Shown piece by piece: positions 21,310-31,825 of a stretch of 64,000 nt of DNA. A program made the translations under genes and the position numbers. Each line of letters opens with the position of its first letter. The first letter of the stretch is position 1. The notes under the pieces were generated by a model. The model was not told where the DNA came from. It did not search any database and saw nothing but the letters and a program-made list of their open reading frames with translations. The DNA is from Heterodera schachtii (lineage: Eukaryota; Nematoda; Chromadorea; Rhabditida; Heteroderidae), in contig SIJG01000115.1 of the NCBI GenBank assembly GCA_023374025.1, positions 145,636 to 209,635 on the forward strand, given 5' to 3'.

Positions 21310-22477
21310 TAGGGTTAAGCCCCGAGCCCTCGGGGGGCGACATGTCGGGGGTCGGGTCGGGGGGGGAGCTCAATTGTCGGGGGTCGGGGACCCCGATCGG
21401 GTAGTGATCAACGAAATTTTTAACGAAAAACGCAATTTTTATTTTTAAATGCTCGTAAATCTTCCTTTTTTTCACTTTAATCATCTGATTTCGTTAGCGC
21501 CAGCAAGAGTGAGTCCAAGCTAGTCTTTCAACCAGGGGCTTCCATTTGTTCTTATTTATAAGAATTCTAATTTTGGGGTAGCGACAAAAACTGTTCTGAT
21601 TTCTTAAATATATTTATAATCTCACTATTTTTCAAGAAATTTTAAGGTCTGCCACAAAAATTTTTTGATCTTTTGGTCCCGAATGTACTGAAATTTGTCC
21701 TTATTTCTAAGATTTTCTTATTTTCAGGCTTCACCTAAACTTTCATTTTTTCAGATTAATGTTTTATTTCGCTGATTTTTGAGAAAAAAAAAACTTTAAA
21801 ATGGCCATTTTTATGTATCCGCGATGCGCGACCGCGGGATTTTTCCATGCGCGCCCCACCCCTGATCGGCATCGCCGGTTCGCAAAAGCTTATTTGTTCT
21901 TAAAAATTTGGCTCAAAATCGCGCAAAAATTGGTCATTTTTGGTGAAAATCTGTGGGCAAAATGAACTCAAATTTTCAAAAAATTCTCCCGGCGGCGCCT
22001 ATCGGCACCACGGCCCTAAAATTGATCGCATTTTGATCAAAGAAATTGTAAAAATTTCCTGATTTGAAAAATGTTGCTAATTGTTATTATTTTTGACCCT
22101 AAAATCTTATTTTACGGCCTTGATGTTCATGTTTTTAAAATTACCGATCGGCACCATGGTTTTGGGGGTGGGGGCGGTGCCGATAGGCGCCGCCGCAAAA
22201 TTTTTCGTAATTTTTAATTAATTTTATTAAGAAAATTTGTTCAAAAGCTCAAAAATGTGCTATATTTCGCGTCTTCGTGGATGAATTATCTTTTAAATTT
22301 TTAAAACGTTCGGAGTCCCCAATTCCCCGAATTAGTGTCGGGGGGTCGGGGGGCAAAAAGTCGGAAGGCCGGGGACCTCGGGGGACGACATGTCGGGGGT
22401 CGGGTCGGAGGATTGGTCCAAAAAACGTCTCGGGTCGGGTCGGGGGCCGGGGGGCTCAGGGTCGGGGCTTAACCCTA
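21310..22477. mobile_element. Non-autonomous hAT-type element with G-rich ends and 8-bp TSD
   Basis: Perfect 16-bp inverted ends, TAGGGTTAAGCCCCGA on the left and TCGGGGCTTAACCCTA on the right, are flanked by the 8-bp duplication ATTTGGAC (21302-21309 and 22478-22485). Subterminal regions carry many GTCGGGGG and GGGTCGG units. The 1168-bp body encodes no transposase and includes two GATA-loop hairpins (21990-22013 and 22173-22195), perhaps nested MITE relics. The hAT assignment rests on TSD length and end form. Confidence 0.85.
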
Positions 22478-22487
22478 ATTTGGACTC

Positions 22488-22965
22488 CCAGTCCGGCAAT
22501 TCTGAAGAATGGGTGTCCCTAATTTAACTTTTTTATTTTAGGCCAAAAATAAGTTTCCAGGGGGTTTTCGAGGGTGCTGATTACGAATCGGAACTCGGAT
22601 TTGCCCAATTCCGAACCCCGGACCAGAATTCGAACAGAAAAATTTTTTTTTCTCAAAAATATACGTTAAAATCGTTCAAAGTTTGGCGCGAATTGCGCCT
22701 TTTTATCAATTAACAATTGAAGCATTGTTTTACATCAAATATTATAGTTGTTGAATGAATTAGAGCTTTTGTCCCAAAAAAACCATCCTTGAAATTTTTT
22801 TTTCAACTTTGTTCTAATTCAGGTTCGGGGTTCGGAATTGGGCAAATCCGAGTTCAGATTCGTAATCAGCACCCCTCGAAAACCCATAGAAAGTGGTTTT
22901 AAGCCCAAATTTAAAAAAATTTTAAAATTAGAGGCACCCATTCTTCAGGACTGCCCCCAGTCCTT
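22488..22965. mobile_element. Foldback element carrying a dispersed motif in both arms
   Basis: The arms at about 22488-22665 and 22800-22965 are inverted copies. Each contains CTGAAGAATGGGTG, GATTACGAATC and CGGATTTGCCCAATTCCGAA segments, with a spacer of roughly 135 bp. Single copies of the motif part occur at 60835-60925 and, more diverged, at 2060, 9735 and 51640-51960. It sits directly beside the preceding hAT-type element. Confidence 0.7.
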
Positions 22966-23520
22966 CTCATTTTCAACTGCAACTAGTGAATTAAAAAATA
23001 TTTATGCTCAATTTTTGGCTAAATTATGTCACTATTTCTCACTATTTCGGACTTTTTTCACTATTTTGTCATATTTTTGCACTTTTTCGTCACTATTCTA
23101 GTTAACTATTTCGGGACTTTTCGTCACTAAAAGACGTGACCCTATTTATGAGGAATAAAATTAAAAAATTAATTTACACCCCTTTTTTTTAAGTTTTTTT
23201 GTTTATAATGACTAACTTTGCCTATTTTAAACTTTTTGTGCTTAATGCAGGGCTCGGATCGAAAAATTTTTAAAATCAGAATATCGGGCCCAAAAAATCA
23301 GATTTTGGGGTCGAAAATCAGGACACATTGCAAAATTGCTTCAAATCTGTTATTTTTACAATTTTTGATCAAAAATGTATCAAATATTATATTTTTCGTC
23401 TCCCATTATCAATTTTAACAATTTTAGGGAGGAAATTAGCAATCATAAATTTTAGCGCATTCGGGATCAAAAAAGTCAGATCTGACAAATCAGGACATTT
23501 TCATTTTATCAGATTTGACG

Positions 23521-24886
23521 TGGTGCGACATTTGAGGATTTGACATTTGAGGACCCGACATTTGAGGACCCGACATTTGAGGATCCCGACATTTGAGGAC
23601 CCGACATTTGAGGACCCGACATTTGAGGACATAGAAATTTTCAAAAAAAAAATGTAAGAAAAATCCCGAAATATGTACAAAAAACCCCAAATATGTAAAT
23701 AAAATTTTTCAAATGGTTATTTTATGGAAAAAATCCCGTATAAAGGATGAAATAGGGACAAAATGCCATAAAAATGACTTAAATAGGCTTATATTCACCT
23801 TTTAGTATTTTAAAAATTACTTTTTGGTATTTTTCAGGTGTACATTTTCAAAATATGTAAACAATGAAGAAATGTACAAAAATATTTTCCGAAATTTTTG
23901 ATTTATTTTTAGGATTTTCCAAAAATTCCCTAAAAATCTTCAAAATATGTAAAAATGAAAATATATATGAATCCAAAATATGTAATAATATGTAAGAAAA
24001 TCCCTAAATATGTAAATATGTATAAAAACTCCGAATATGTAAAAATACGTAAATATAAGTTCCGATTTTTATTCGCAAACATAAAAAAGAAAATGTTTTT
24101 CTTACTATTTAAAGCATGGAGAAGCCAGGCTAAAAATATGTTTTCACTGTCGTGTGTTTTTTCCGTTCTTGAATTCTTATCCCCTGACTTGGGTCCAACT
24201 CATACTGCTACAGCTTATCAGCTGCAATTCGCTCTTGTCTCTTTAGAACAGTGATGAGTCCAATAATTGAAAAGTATAGCTTGATCAATTCATTTTCATT
24301 CGATACAAGGGAGTTTACACGGGAGAATTGCATTCTTAAAGTTAAATGAACCTTTCTTCGGCCTTTTTTGTGTGACCCAAATCATGAAGAACGCTTTCTT
24401 GATGATTGCAGGTGTTAATCGGAAATAAGGGGGTCTTCGAGCATTTATGAGAAGATTTTTCCCTTTGAACTTCGTGTTATACAACGCGTTAGATAATTAC
24501 AAAAACTCAAACTCAAATCTTAGCATCCTGATACTACATGCTGTACGTGGAGAAGAAAGATTGGAATTATTCGGCTGTCCTTATAAAGACTTTTTGCCAA
24601 ATTTTCTTCCATTTGCCTTTGGAAAATGCAATTTCTTCATTTATAATGATATAAAATAAAATTTCCATTTAATTTTTTTGAAAATGTTTATGTCCTCAAA
24701 TGTCGGGTCCTCAAAAGTCGGGTCCTCAAATGTCGGGGATATCCTCAAATGTCGGGTTCTCAAAAGTCGTGTCCTCAAATGTCGGGATCCTCAAAAGTCG
24801 GGTCCTCAAATGTCGGAATCCTCAAATGTCGGGTCCTCAAATGTCGGGTCCTCAAATGTCAAGTCCTCAAATGTCGGGTAGCCGTT
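23521..24886. mobile_element. Foldback element with 15-bp GACATTTGAGGACCC subrepeat arms
   Basis: The left arm (about 23526-23630) has seven units of GACATTTGAGGACCC, and the right arm (about 24690-24882) has about thirteen inverted units (TCCTCAAATGTCGGG), mostly with an exact 15-bp period. The interior of about 1.05 kb has only short frames that I cannot assign. The left end begins TGGTGCGAC, like the end of the element at 32074. I found no clear target duplication. A Mutator-like or foldback origin is an inference. Confidence 0.7.
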
Positions 24887-25040
24887 GTAATTCAGGGGGT
24901 GGTTTTAATTCAGGGGGGAGGGTTCAAATCTGTAAGTACGGTAAATCCGAAAAAATTTGCTTATTAGAAAAATAGAAAAAAATTTAAAAATTAAAAAAAA
25001 GAAAATCCGAGAATAGCAAGCAAGAATGAAAGAAAATGGG

Positions 25041-25781
25041 TGGCCGATCATTTCGTCACTGATCGTTTCGTCACTGTTCAGTTCGTCACTGATCATTTCG
25101 TCACTGAGAAAATTTTTTAAAAAAAGTTTGGCATATTGCCTTAAAAACAACAAAAATTCTTTAAAACAAACGTGCTAGCAAAAAATAAAAAATAAATTTG
25201 TTGATTGTGAGATTTAAGGGAGATTCTATGAAATAAAAGAGATCAATTTTGCTTCTTAATTTTTAATTTTAACTTCCTAATGTGTTTATTTTAAATTTTT
25301 TTTTTTCTCCATACTACATTAAGACCATAAGTTACAAGGGGTCGACATGCAGGGTCCAATGCGTATAATTGGCCGAGGGGGGGGGGGAGGGGACGGGGAG
25401 TCAGGGCCGATATTTACGACGACCTTTTGTGAAAGTTTTGCGAGCCCTCCCCCACACTAGTGCTGCTCGAGACCAAGATCGAAAAACCCGAGACTTTTCT
25501 CGAGCGAGACTCGAGAGTCTTAGCACTACCATGCACATCGTTTCTTCGCGGCGCTGCTTTTTAACAAATATTCCAGATTTTTCATGCTATTTTTATCACA
25601 AAATTTTGCCAAAAACATTTTGTAAGAAACTTTTGGCTGGGTCTTTACGACAAATTTTGGGTAAAAACAATTTTGAAGCATTCTACCAAAACAAATTCTT
25701 AAAAAATTTTCTCAGTGACGAAATGATCAGTGACGAACTGAACAGTGACGAAACGATCAGTGACGAAATGATAGGGAGCCA
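25041..25781. mobile_element. Foldback, possibly MULE-type element with exact 15-bp subrepeat arms and 9-10-bp TSD
   Basis: The left arm has four 15-bp units of GATCATTTCGTCACT type (25046-25105), and the right arm has four inverted units (25714-25773), each arm followed inward by a matching run (GAGAAAATTTTTTA and its inverse). The outer ends start TGGC. Flanking AGAAAATGGG (25031-25040) and AGAAAATGGA (25782-25791) make a 9-of-10 target duplication, a length typical of Mutator-like elements. Inside is a 75-bp palindromic insertion (25459-25530) with TAGTGCT ends. No transposase is present. Confidence 0.75.
25459..25530. mobile_element. Tiny palindromic element with TAGTGCT ends nested in a foldback
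   Basis: TAGTGCTGCTCGAGA and its near-inverse ACTCGAGAGTCTTAGCACTA bound about 72 bp rich in CTCGAG and CGAGAC. The flanking 8 bp agree at only 5 of 8 positions, so hAT origin is possible but not shown. Confidence 0.45.
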
Positions 25782-25872
25782 AGAAAATGGAAGGGGAGTG
25801 ATGGCTTTTATAGCAATGCGTCAATAAACGATTGTTTAACAAAATCGCGCAAAAATTGGCAAAATAAATTAG

Positions 25873-25880
25873 TATAAAAG
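25873..25880 (+). promoter_or_regulatory. TATA box upstream of the intact type II F-box gene
   Basis: TATAAAAG within TTAGTATAAAAGTGG, identical over 15 bp to the site upstream of the minus-strand type II copy (19013-19020). The ATG is 445 bp downstream, so either the leader is long or an unrecognised first exon exists; a 33-codon hydrophobic frame starts at 25953. Confidence 0.45.
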
Positions 25881-26324
25881 TGGTTTCTGCTTCGTCATTT
25901 TTCATTATTATCCATTCTTTTCGTCGCTTTCATCCAATTTTTCTACCTGACAATGCCTTCAAACATTACTTTGTATGTTTTGTGGTGCATTTCTTTTCTG
26001 CATTTTACCTTAAGTGGTTGCTTCTCCGCCATTTTTCACTTTCCATTCGCCATTTAATTTTCATCTTTTGGTCTGTAGGGTGTTTTTGAACTAAAGAATC
26101 GAGTCAAAATTACATTCAGTGTTTTCGGATTAGAATTGGTCAAAATGAATATGTATGTATCTGTTTCGCGATCAGAGAGACCTCGAAAACCTCCGGAAAA
26201 AGTGCCATTCAACAAAAGCCCACACATTTAAAAAAAGGAAACTGCCGATTTCACATAATTTTTTGATCTTTGCTAAGCCATTTAAATCCGACGAAAACTG
26301 TCCTAATCATTTCCCCTCAACAAA

Positions 26325-27571
26325 ATGTCAGACAGCCGAAACGAAGCGGAGGAGAAAATGGCGAAAGCAATGTAAAATTTAAATGCCAATTTACAATTTC
26401 AATTTTAAGTTTATTTTTCCTTTTTTCAGTTTTATCTCCGCCGATTGTTGGCTTTGTGTGTACGATTTGCTTCCGGCTTCTCAAGTTGGCCTTGTAATTG
26501 CGATGATTAGCCACCGTTTTGACTTCTACGTGGATGAACACTTCAAGACTCGCCACTGGACTCTGAGATCGATGAAAATCAAAATGAAGTTCGAAGCGGA
26601 TGGCACCAAGGAAATGGATGTTGTCAATGCCAATTTGGAATCGTTTGGAATTACGCAAAAGCCGTTGCCAAAGAGAGTCGTCGGATTCAAAGCCATTTCA
26701 TTGAAGTGAGATTTTGGTGAATTTTATGTCTGTATAACGGCTTCCATCATTTTCACAGGTACTTCAACAACAATGCCATCACTTTTCTCCACCGTTTTCG
26801 TCCAATTTTGGCCGCCCGTCCCATTCATTTGACCATCGACACCTACTTCGATGACCGCACTTTGGAGTCGATTTGGCGCAACATTTGGCCAATGATCGCG
26901 ACAAACATTCGTGGCATCCAATTGTCCGAAAAAAGTTTCAACCGTTTGCGCAAATTCGTCCCGTCAATTCTCGACGATTGTCCATCACTTCGCGTTGTCA
27001 ATGCCTATTCCAGTGGTTTCTTCACCGAATTTCCATGTGATGACAGTGCCGGGGCGTCGGAAGGACAGGCGGTGGCCAAATGGCTTTTCACTCCACGTCC
27101 GGACAATGTGCCAAAGATGTTCAAATGCTGGTTGGAATACGGTGGCTGGCATTTGGCGCCAGATATTGAAGACTTCAATGCGGTGATTGCGATTTGATTA
27201 TTTGCCATTTTTGTGGTCTTTGTGGTTCTCTGACAAATCCCAGATTGGGGCATCTAACCATAAAATTCATTCATTTATCATTTCGTATTTCTTAACCAAT
27301 TTTTCCCCCATTTTAGGAATTTACCAATGCTTCATCTCCCGTCAATTTCATTTCCATCATTCACTTCCCGTATGGTTTTTTCTCCGTTGTGCCATTTGTT
27401 CTGACCAACGAATTGACCCGGGAGCAATTGACGTTGAAAAAGATGGACGATATCCGCCGTGTTCTTCTGATCCGTTGTCCAATTGTGCGCGACGAAAGCA
27501 AATGGGCCAAATGGGAGGAGGAAGCGATTGGATGGAACTTTATGGACCAGTGGAATCGGATCGACATCTGA
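26325..27571 (+). CDS. F-box-like protein, type II, intact four-exon gene
   Basis: Exons 26325-26371, 26430-26705, 26759-27182, 27317-27571; 1002 bp, 333 residues, all GT-AG. It starts MSDSRNEAEEKMAKAIFISA. The F-box-like motif covers about residues 17-60 (CVYDLLPASQVGLVIAMISH, then RFDFYVDEHF). The middle exon has ESIWRNIWPMIATNI and AVAKWLFTPRPDNVPKM, clearly homologous to the type I REIWPIF and KWLHSPRKDG blocks, so both types share one architecture. The last exon ends FMDQWNRIDI. Presumed role: substrate adaptor of an SCF ubiquitin ligase. The older type II copies carry an extra tail exon (DQQQK); here an equivalent sequence lies at 27636-27678 but the frame already stops at 27569-27571, so the tail may have been lost. 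Confidence 0.85.
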
Positions 27572-27699
27572 GATGGGTCAGTGAAAGAATAATGCTTCTT
27601 CAAATATCCAAATTTATTGCTTTTCGATTTTTAGGCCCTTGATGCAATGATCGACGCAAGTGATCAGCAACAGAAATGACTGAACGATTTGTTGAGAAA

Positions 27700-28460
27700 T
27701 GATCTATTTAATTGATGCGTAGTTTGAATAATGAATTTGAACCCATCTGATGTATATAAAATTGTTTTTTTATGTTGCGATGATCACAAATTGTATTATA
27801 TGTATGCCTTAGGATAAATTGACTGAAATTCCAGGCTCATTCATTCTTTTGACCTAATGATAAAGTCGGTGGTAACTTTGCCTCCAATAAATGGGTTTTA
27901 ATTAGCATTTAAAGATGATGCACAGAATTCGGTAATACGACCGATGTTACGTACCCCCCCCCCCCTTCCCCTCCTTTTTTTTCTGAAACCATAATTGGAT
28001 TTAATAGTGTTTACGACAAGATTTGAGAAGTCCTACATGTCAAGTATTAAAAAGTCAAATTTTCTCGTCCCGAATCCCGACCCGATATTTTTCTCGTCCC
28101 GGAACAACCCTGGTTTAAACCTTCAAACAAAGGGTATAACACTTTTTAAGTCATTTAAAATATTTTTCTTTTATTTTAAATGAGCACGAATATAAACCTT
28201 TATTTTACGTTTCAGAAAATTTGAATATTTAAAAAAAAAATCATTTATTAAGCCCGGGAAATTTAGGCTAATTTTTGAAAATTCATAACTCACTTCAGGG
28301 TTGGCCAATGTTAGTGAAATAAAGTTATTTATTTATTTTTGTGAAAGGAAATAAAAGTCAACGATTATAAAAGAGGAAAAATCAAAAATAAAACATTTTT
28401 AATTAATAAAATATTTATTAATTTAAATTAATAATAATAATAATTATTATTTTTAATTTT
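27700..28460. other. Intergenic, nothing coding
   Basis: Contains a C run (27955-27964) followed by CT-rich sequence and an AT-rich stretch with no recognised element or RNA. Confidence 0.4.
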
Positions 28461-28504
28461 TAAATGCGATTTTCTCTTTTCCAATTTTCTTTTCCTTTTG
28501 CTTA

Positions 28505-28898
28505 TCTTTGCCTATTTTGCATCAACATTTGTCCATTAAAAATGTTGTTCAACTCTTCCAAAATGACAGTTTCCTTTAGAGATCGGAATTTTGAAAAAAG
28601 CCTGTACCTGTACCTGTATTTCCCAATTGGCCTGTACCTGTATTTTCTGTACAAAAGTACAGGAAAATACAGGTACAGGAAAAATACAGGTTGCCGAAAA
28701 ACGGCCTGTACCTGTACCTGGATCCAGGAAAAATACAGGGCTGGATCCAGGTACAGACCGATCTCTAGTTTTCTTGATGGCATCCTCCGTTTTGGCCTTA
28801 CTTTTTGTTGACATTAAAACGGACGAAACAAACGGAGATGGCATTGGCCAACCAAAAGTGAAAAGAGATAATTTTGAGACACTAAAAATTTGAATCAA
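28505..28898 (-). pseudogene. Small unidentified minus-strand gene, split by a hAT-type MITE
   Basis: Minus-strand sequence 28898-28768 is open and includes SSVLMSTKSKAKTEDAIKKT. On the far side of the insertion (28576-28505) the same frame continues as VILEELNNIFNGQMLMQNRQ and stops. Removing the element with one target copy joins the two parts in frame. The start is uncertain (ATG at about 28898 or about 28844), and I recognise no family. The conserved frame across the insertion is the main evidence that this was coding. Confidence 0.45.
28577..28767. mobile_element. Non-autonomous hAT-type MITE of CCTGTACCTG repeats
   Basis: Inverted ends TAGAGATCGG and CCGATCTCTA bound 191 bp made largely of CCTGTACCTGTATTT-like units in both orientations. 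The flanking 8 bp are GTTTCCTT (28569-28576) and GTTTTCTT (28768-28775), 7 of 8 identical. A possible relative with TCGGTCTCTA at its right end and CCGGATCCGG-type units lies at 54610-54765. Confidence 0.8.
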
Positions 28899-29589
28899 AA
28901 AACTTTAAGATTTGCCAAAAGTCAGCGGCAAATGGCAAGAAAAAGCACTCAAAAAAAGTAAAATTGACGGGAATTTAAGACAGGCCCAACTTGGACTAAT
29001 GAACGAATTTGGATGAAAATATTTTATTAATTAATTAGAATTTTTTTTGACGAAAAATGTTCAAAAAATAAATAATGCTTTTACTGACAAATTCAATTTT
29101 GTGGCGTCATTTTAATGTTGACAAATTCCTCAATTAATCAATTCATTAATTACCGTACTTCTTCGATTATAGCCCCCGGGGGCTCTATTGTTCAACCCCC
29201 CTCAAAAGGGGGGCTTTGTTCGAGAGGGGGGATCTAATCGAGGGGGGGCTTTATAGTTCAACCCTTTTTTTACAAAAATCTCACAAAAAATTGTCTTTTT
29301 TTGTAAAATGTATGCCAAAATACCGAAATTTTTTAATGGTATTAATTAAAAATGTTATTTTTTTCATTTTCTGCGAAGAAATTTGAGCAATTTTTTTTAG
29401 AAATATTTACCAAATTTTCATTTAAAATTCTATTAATACCTAATTGTTTACTTTCAAATTTTTTAGGCACTAAAAACAACAATCATTTTATCAGTACTTA
29501 ATTATGGACGCAGTAAAAACCGTGCCTGAATCATCGTCTCAAAAAGTACCTCTACCTATTAAAAAATTCTCATCAACACTATTTTAAGG

Positions 29590-29924
29590 TTTGCTGCTAC
29601 TGCAACAATTCTTGTTCTGGTGCGCACCAATGCTGGAAGTGCACAAAACCTTGCTATGCGATTGCACCATGCTCATTTGCACATGACGCCGAAGAGGGAT
29701 TCGGCTCAAAAGTCACATGCTGTGTGTGCTGGCTCGACGATGACGTTGACCAAAGCGCAAGTGCCGCCGTTTCAACAGAACCAATCAGCAACCAAAACGA
29801 CGAAGCATTGTCACAGTTCATCACTGAACAAATTGTTACGGACGACAACAACAACATCAACGACGCTGCAGAAAAACACTTGTTTTGTCATGGTGTGGCA
29901 GAACATGGATGGACAACGACTTGA
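29590..29924 (+). CDS. Cysteine-rich zinc-finger-like open frame in a pogo-type element
   Basis: One frame reads CCYCNNSCSGAHQCWKC, then TKPCYAIAPCSF and VTCCVCWLDDDVDQSASAAV, and stays open to a stop at 29922-29924. Twelve cysteines in about 45 residues suggest a zinc-binding module, followed by an acidic stretch. It lies upstream of the DDE transposase remnant in the same element and orientation. I do not recognise the domain; it could be an accessory or N-terminal part of the transposase or an unrelated captured exon. The start codon is not resolved. Confidence 0.35.
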
Positions 29925-30009
29925 CGACGGAGTACTTGGAAAAGGTGCAGAAGAATAACAAAGTTACCTATTTATAACTTTTAAAATTAAGATTTTCGGA
30001 AATTTCCAT

Positions 30010-30601
30010 TTCGGCGCCCGTCTCTTGGTGTGGGACAGTTTCCGTTGCCACATCAGCGAGGACACAAAGAAAACGCTTCGTCGCTTGGCCCTTCACTCTG
30101 CGGTCATCCCGGGTGGCACCACCAAATACATTCAGGTCAACCCCAAAATTTTGTTTATTGAACAGATATTTTCAGGCGCCTGATGTCTGTTGGAACGCGC
30201 CCTTCAAAGAAGCAATTCGGAAGCTGTACAACGATTGGATGACCCATGGCGAAAAGGCGACGACATCAGGCGGAAATCTGAAGGCCCCACCAATGGATCT
30301 ACCTGGAATGGATTGCCAACGCATGGGACTCGCTTCCAAAGCAAATGATTGCCGACTCTTTTTTGACGTGTGGGATTAGGAAGGAAGAAAAAGGCCGACA
30401 CGACGACAAAATTCACGTTTTTAAGGTGCTCATGAATGCTAACATTTTTTGAAATTCTTATTTTTAGCCGGACGGAGCAATTCCTAATGGGCTCGCTCTT
30501 TTGAAGCAACACCGACAGGAAGAAGAAGTATTGAAAATGGTGGAAGAAATCGATTTAGGCGAAGATGAAAGCGACGAAGAAATTGATGTTGAAGTTTCCT
30601 A
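30010..30601 (+). pseudogene. Pogo/Tigger-type DDE transposase, C-terminal remnant with frameshift
   Basis: The first segment reads ARLLVWDSFRCHISEDTKKT and then ALHSAVIPGGTTKYIQ, with the VWDSFRxH and VIPGGxT signatures of the DDE_1 (CENP-B/pogo/Tigger) family; the D of VWD is the expected second catalytic aspartate. An intron (about 30135-30174) leads to APDVCWNAPFKEAIRKLYND, then WM and a frameshift near 30280, after which YLEWIANAWDSLPKQMIADS and FLTCGI continue in another frame. A second intron (about 30426-30467) leads to an acidic C-terminus ending at TAA 30599-30601. The N-terminal DNA-binding part and first catalytic residue are missing. Non-functional. Confidence 0.8.
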
Positions 30602-31039
30602 ATATTTTTTGTTAATGTTTTATTGAAATAAATTGTTTTCAATAGTTTTTTGCACTTTCCTGACTTTAAAAGATTTTTGAAAAACAAAATTTTTTTTGGG
30701 GGGGGGGGGGCTATAATCGAGAGGGGGGATCTACTCGAGGGGGGGGGGCTTTATAGTTCAACCCCCCTCAAAAGGGGGGTCCTTATAAATTCAGGTCGAA
30801 ATTTTTCGTTTAGAATCCGAATATTAGCGGCCAATTTGGAGATTGATAGTAAGAGGAACATTATCTCTCCATATCTCAGAGGAGCTAATTTGTAAAAAGG
30901 GGATTATGTTTATAGGAACATCAGATTCTGTTCTTTTTCTAGTCTTGACGATCATTTAATTAAATTTTTGGAAATTTAAAAATTAATAAAGGTTTAAAAA
31001 ATTAACACTTCAGAAGAGAGGGAAAACAACATACATAAC

Positions 31040-31500
31040 AAAGCAACAATGACGCAAATTGTCCAAATGATCAGCAACGGCGGGAAGGATCAAATGGCGA
31101 ATGTTTGTCACAAAAATGGGCGAAATTTCACGGATGAACATTCTCCAAAGCGCGAATCGGGTTCACTTTGGCGCGGACCATTTCGGTGCCGCAAATTTGA
31201 AATGTACTGTATAACTTTTTTATTTGTCAGTCAATTTTAGCCAATATGGCATCATTTGAAAGCTCTATGTATGCTTTATATTTATATGCCAAATTAGAAA
31301 TGAATGATTCAAAAATAAAAAAGTTATGGCACGCGGCGCCGAAAAAGCCAAGAAAAATTAGCAACGGCGCAGAAAGGACCGGAGCCGAAGTGGGCGGGTT
31401 CCCAAAGCGACTGGACAAAATCCTTGTCAATTGACCACACAGTCAAACCCAATTTGGGGTTGCTTTTTGTCCAAAATTTGCTGACTGGCACGGAGAAATG
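31040..31500 (-). pseudogene. Divergent F-box-family fragment broken by a palindromic MITE
   Basis: The minus-strand frame before the MITE reads FSHFSVPVSKFWTKSNPKLG and LTVWSIDKDFVQSLWEP. After the MITE (31205-31337) the sequence contains FALWRMFIREISPIFVTNIR, recognisable as the REIWPIF block of the family, followed by DHLDNLRH. It matches the relic 21223-21309 better than the main type I copies. Confidence 0.5.
31205..31337. mobile_element. Short palindromic MITE (ATAACTTTTTTAT ends)
   Basis: TATAACTTTTTTATTT and AATAAAAAAGTTATGG are inverted ends around about 100 bp that contains GGCATCATTTGAAAGCTC, typical of the palindromic MITEs in this window. It interrupts an F-box-family fragment. 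Confidence 0.6.
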
Positions 31501-31825
31501 CGAGAACGGATAGGGCAATTGCTTGGTGCCATTCAATAGGCTAACAAATTTTTCATTAATTTTTTTGGGTTTTTCACAAATAATTGTCTCAGCCCTCGTG
31601 ATCAGCGGTCCCGAAAATATATAACTGAAAAATCAATTTTTGTTGATTTTTTTGTGCAAGTCTCAAATTTTTGTGTTTTCGTACATTTTTTGCCATTTTT
31701 ATACATCCAAATTATTTACCGAAATTGAGAGGTTTTTCTTCATAAAATGCATTTGATCACTGATTTGAATTATAATTCATTTCTTCTTCCACTAATCACC
31801 ACTGTTTTGTTCGTTTGTCCGTCAC

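Larger units (their letters stand above)
29167..30795. mobile_element. Degenerate pogo/Tigger-type DNA transposon
   Basis: The outer segments 29167-29270 and 30690-30795 are related: both contain GGGGGGATCTA, TCGAGGGGGGGCTTTATAG and AACCCCCCTCAAAAGGGGGG. Between them lies the transposase remnant (30010-30601) and a cysteine-rich open frame (29590-29924). The exact ends are uncertain because the terminal regions are themselves rearranged. Confidence 0.6.
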
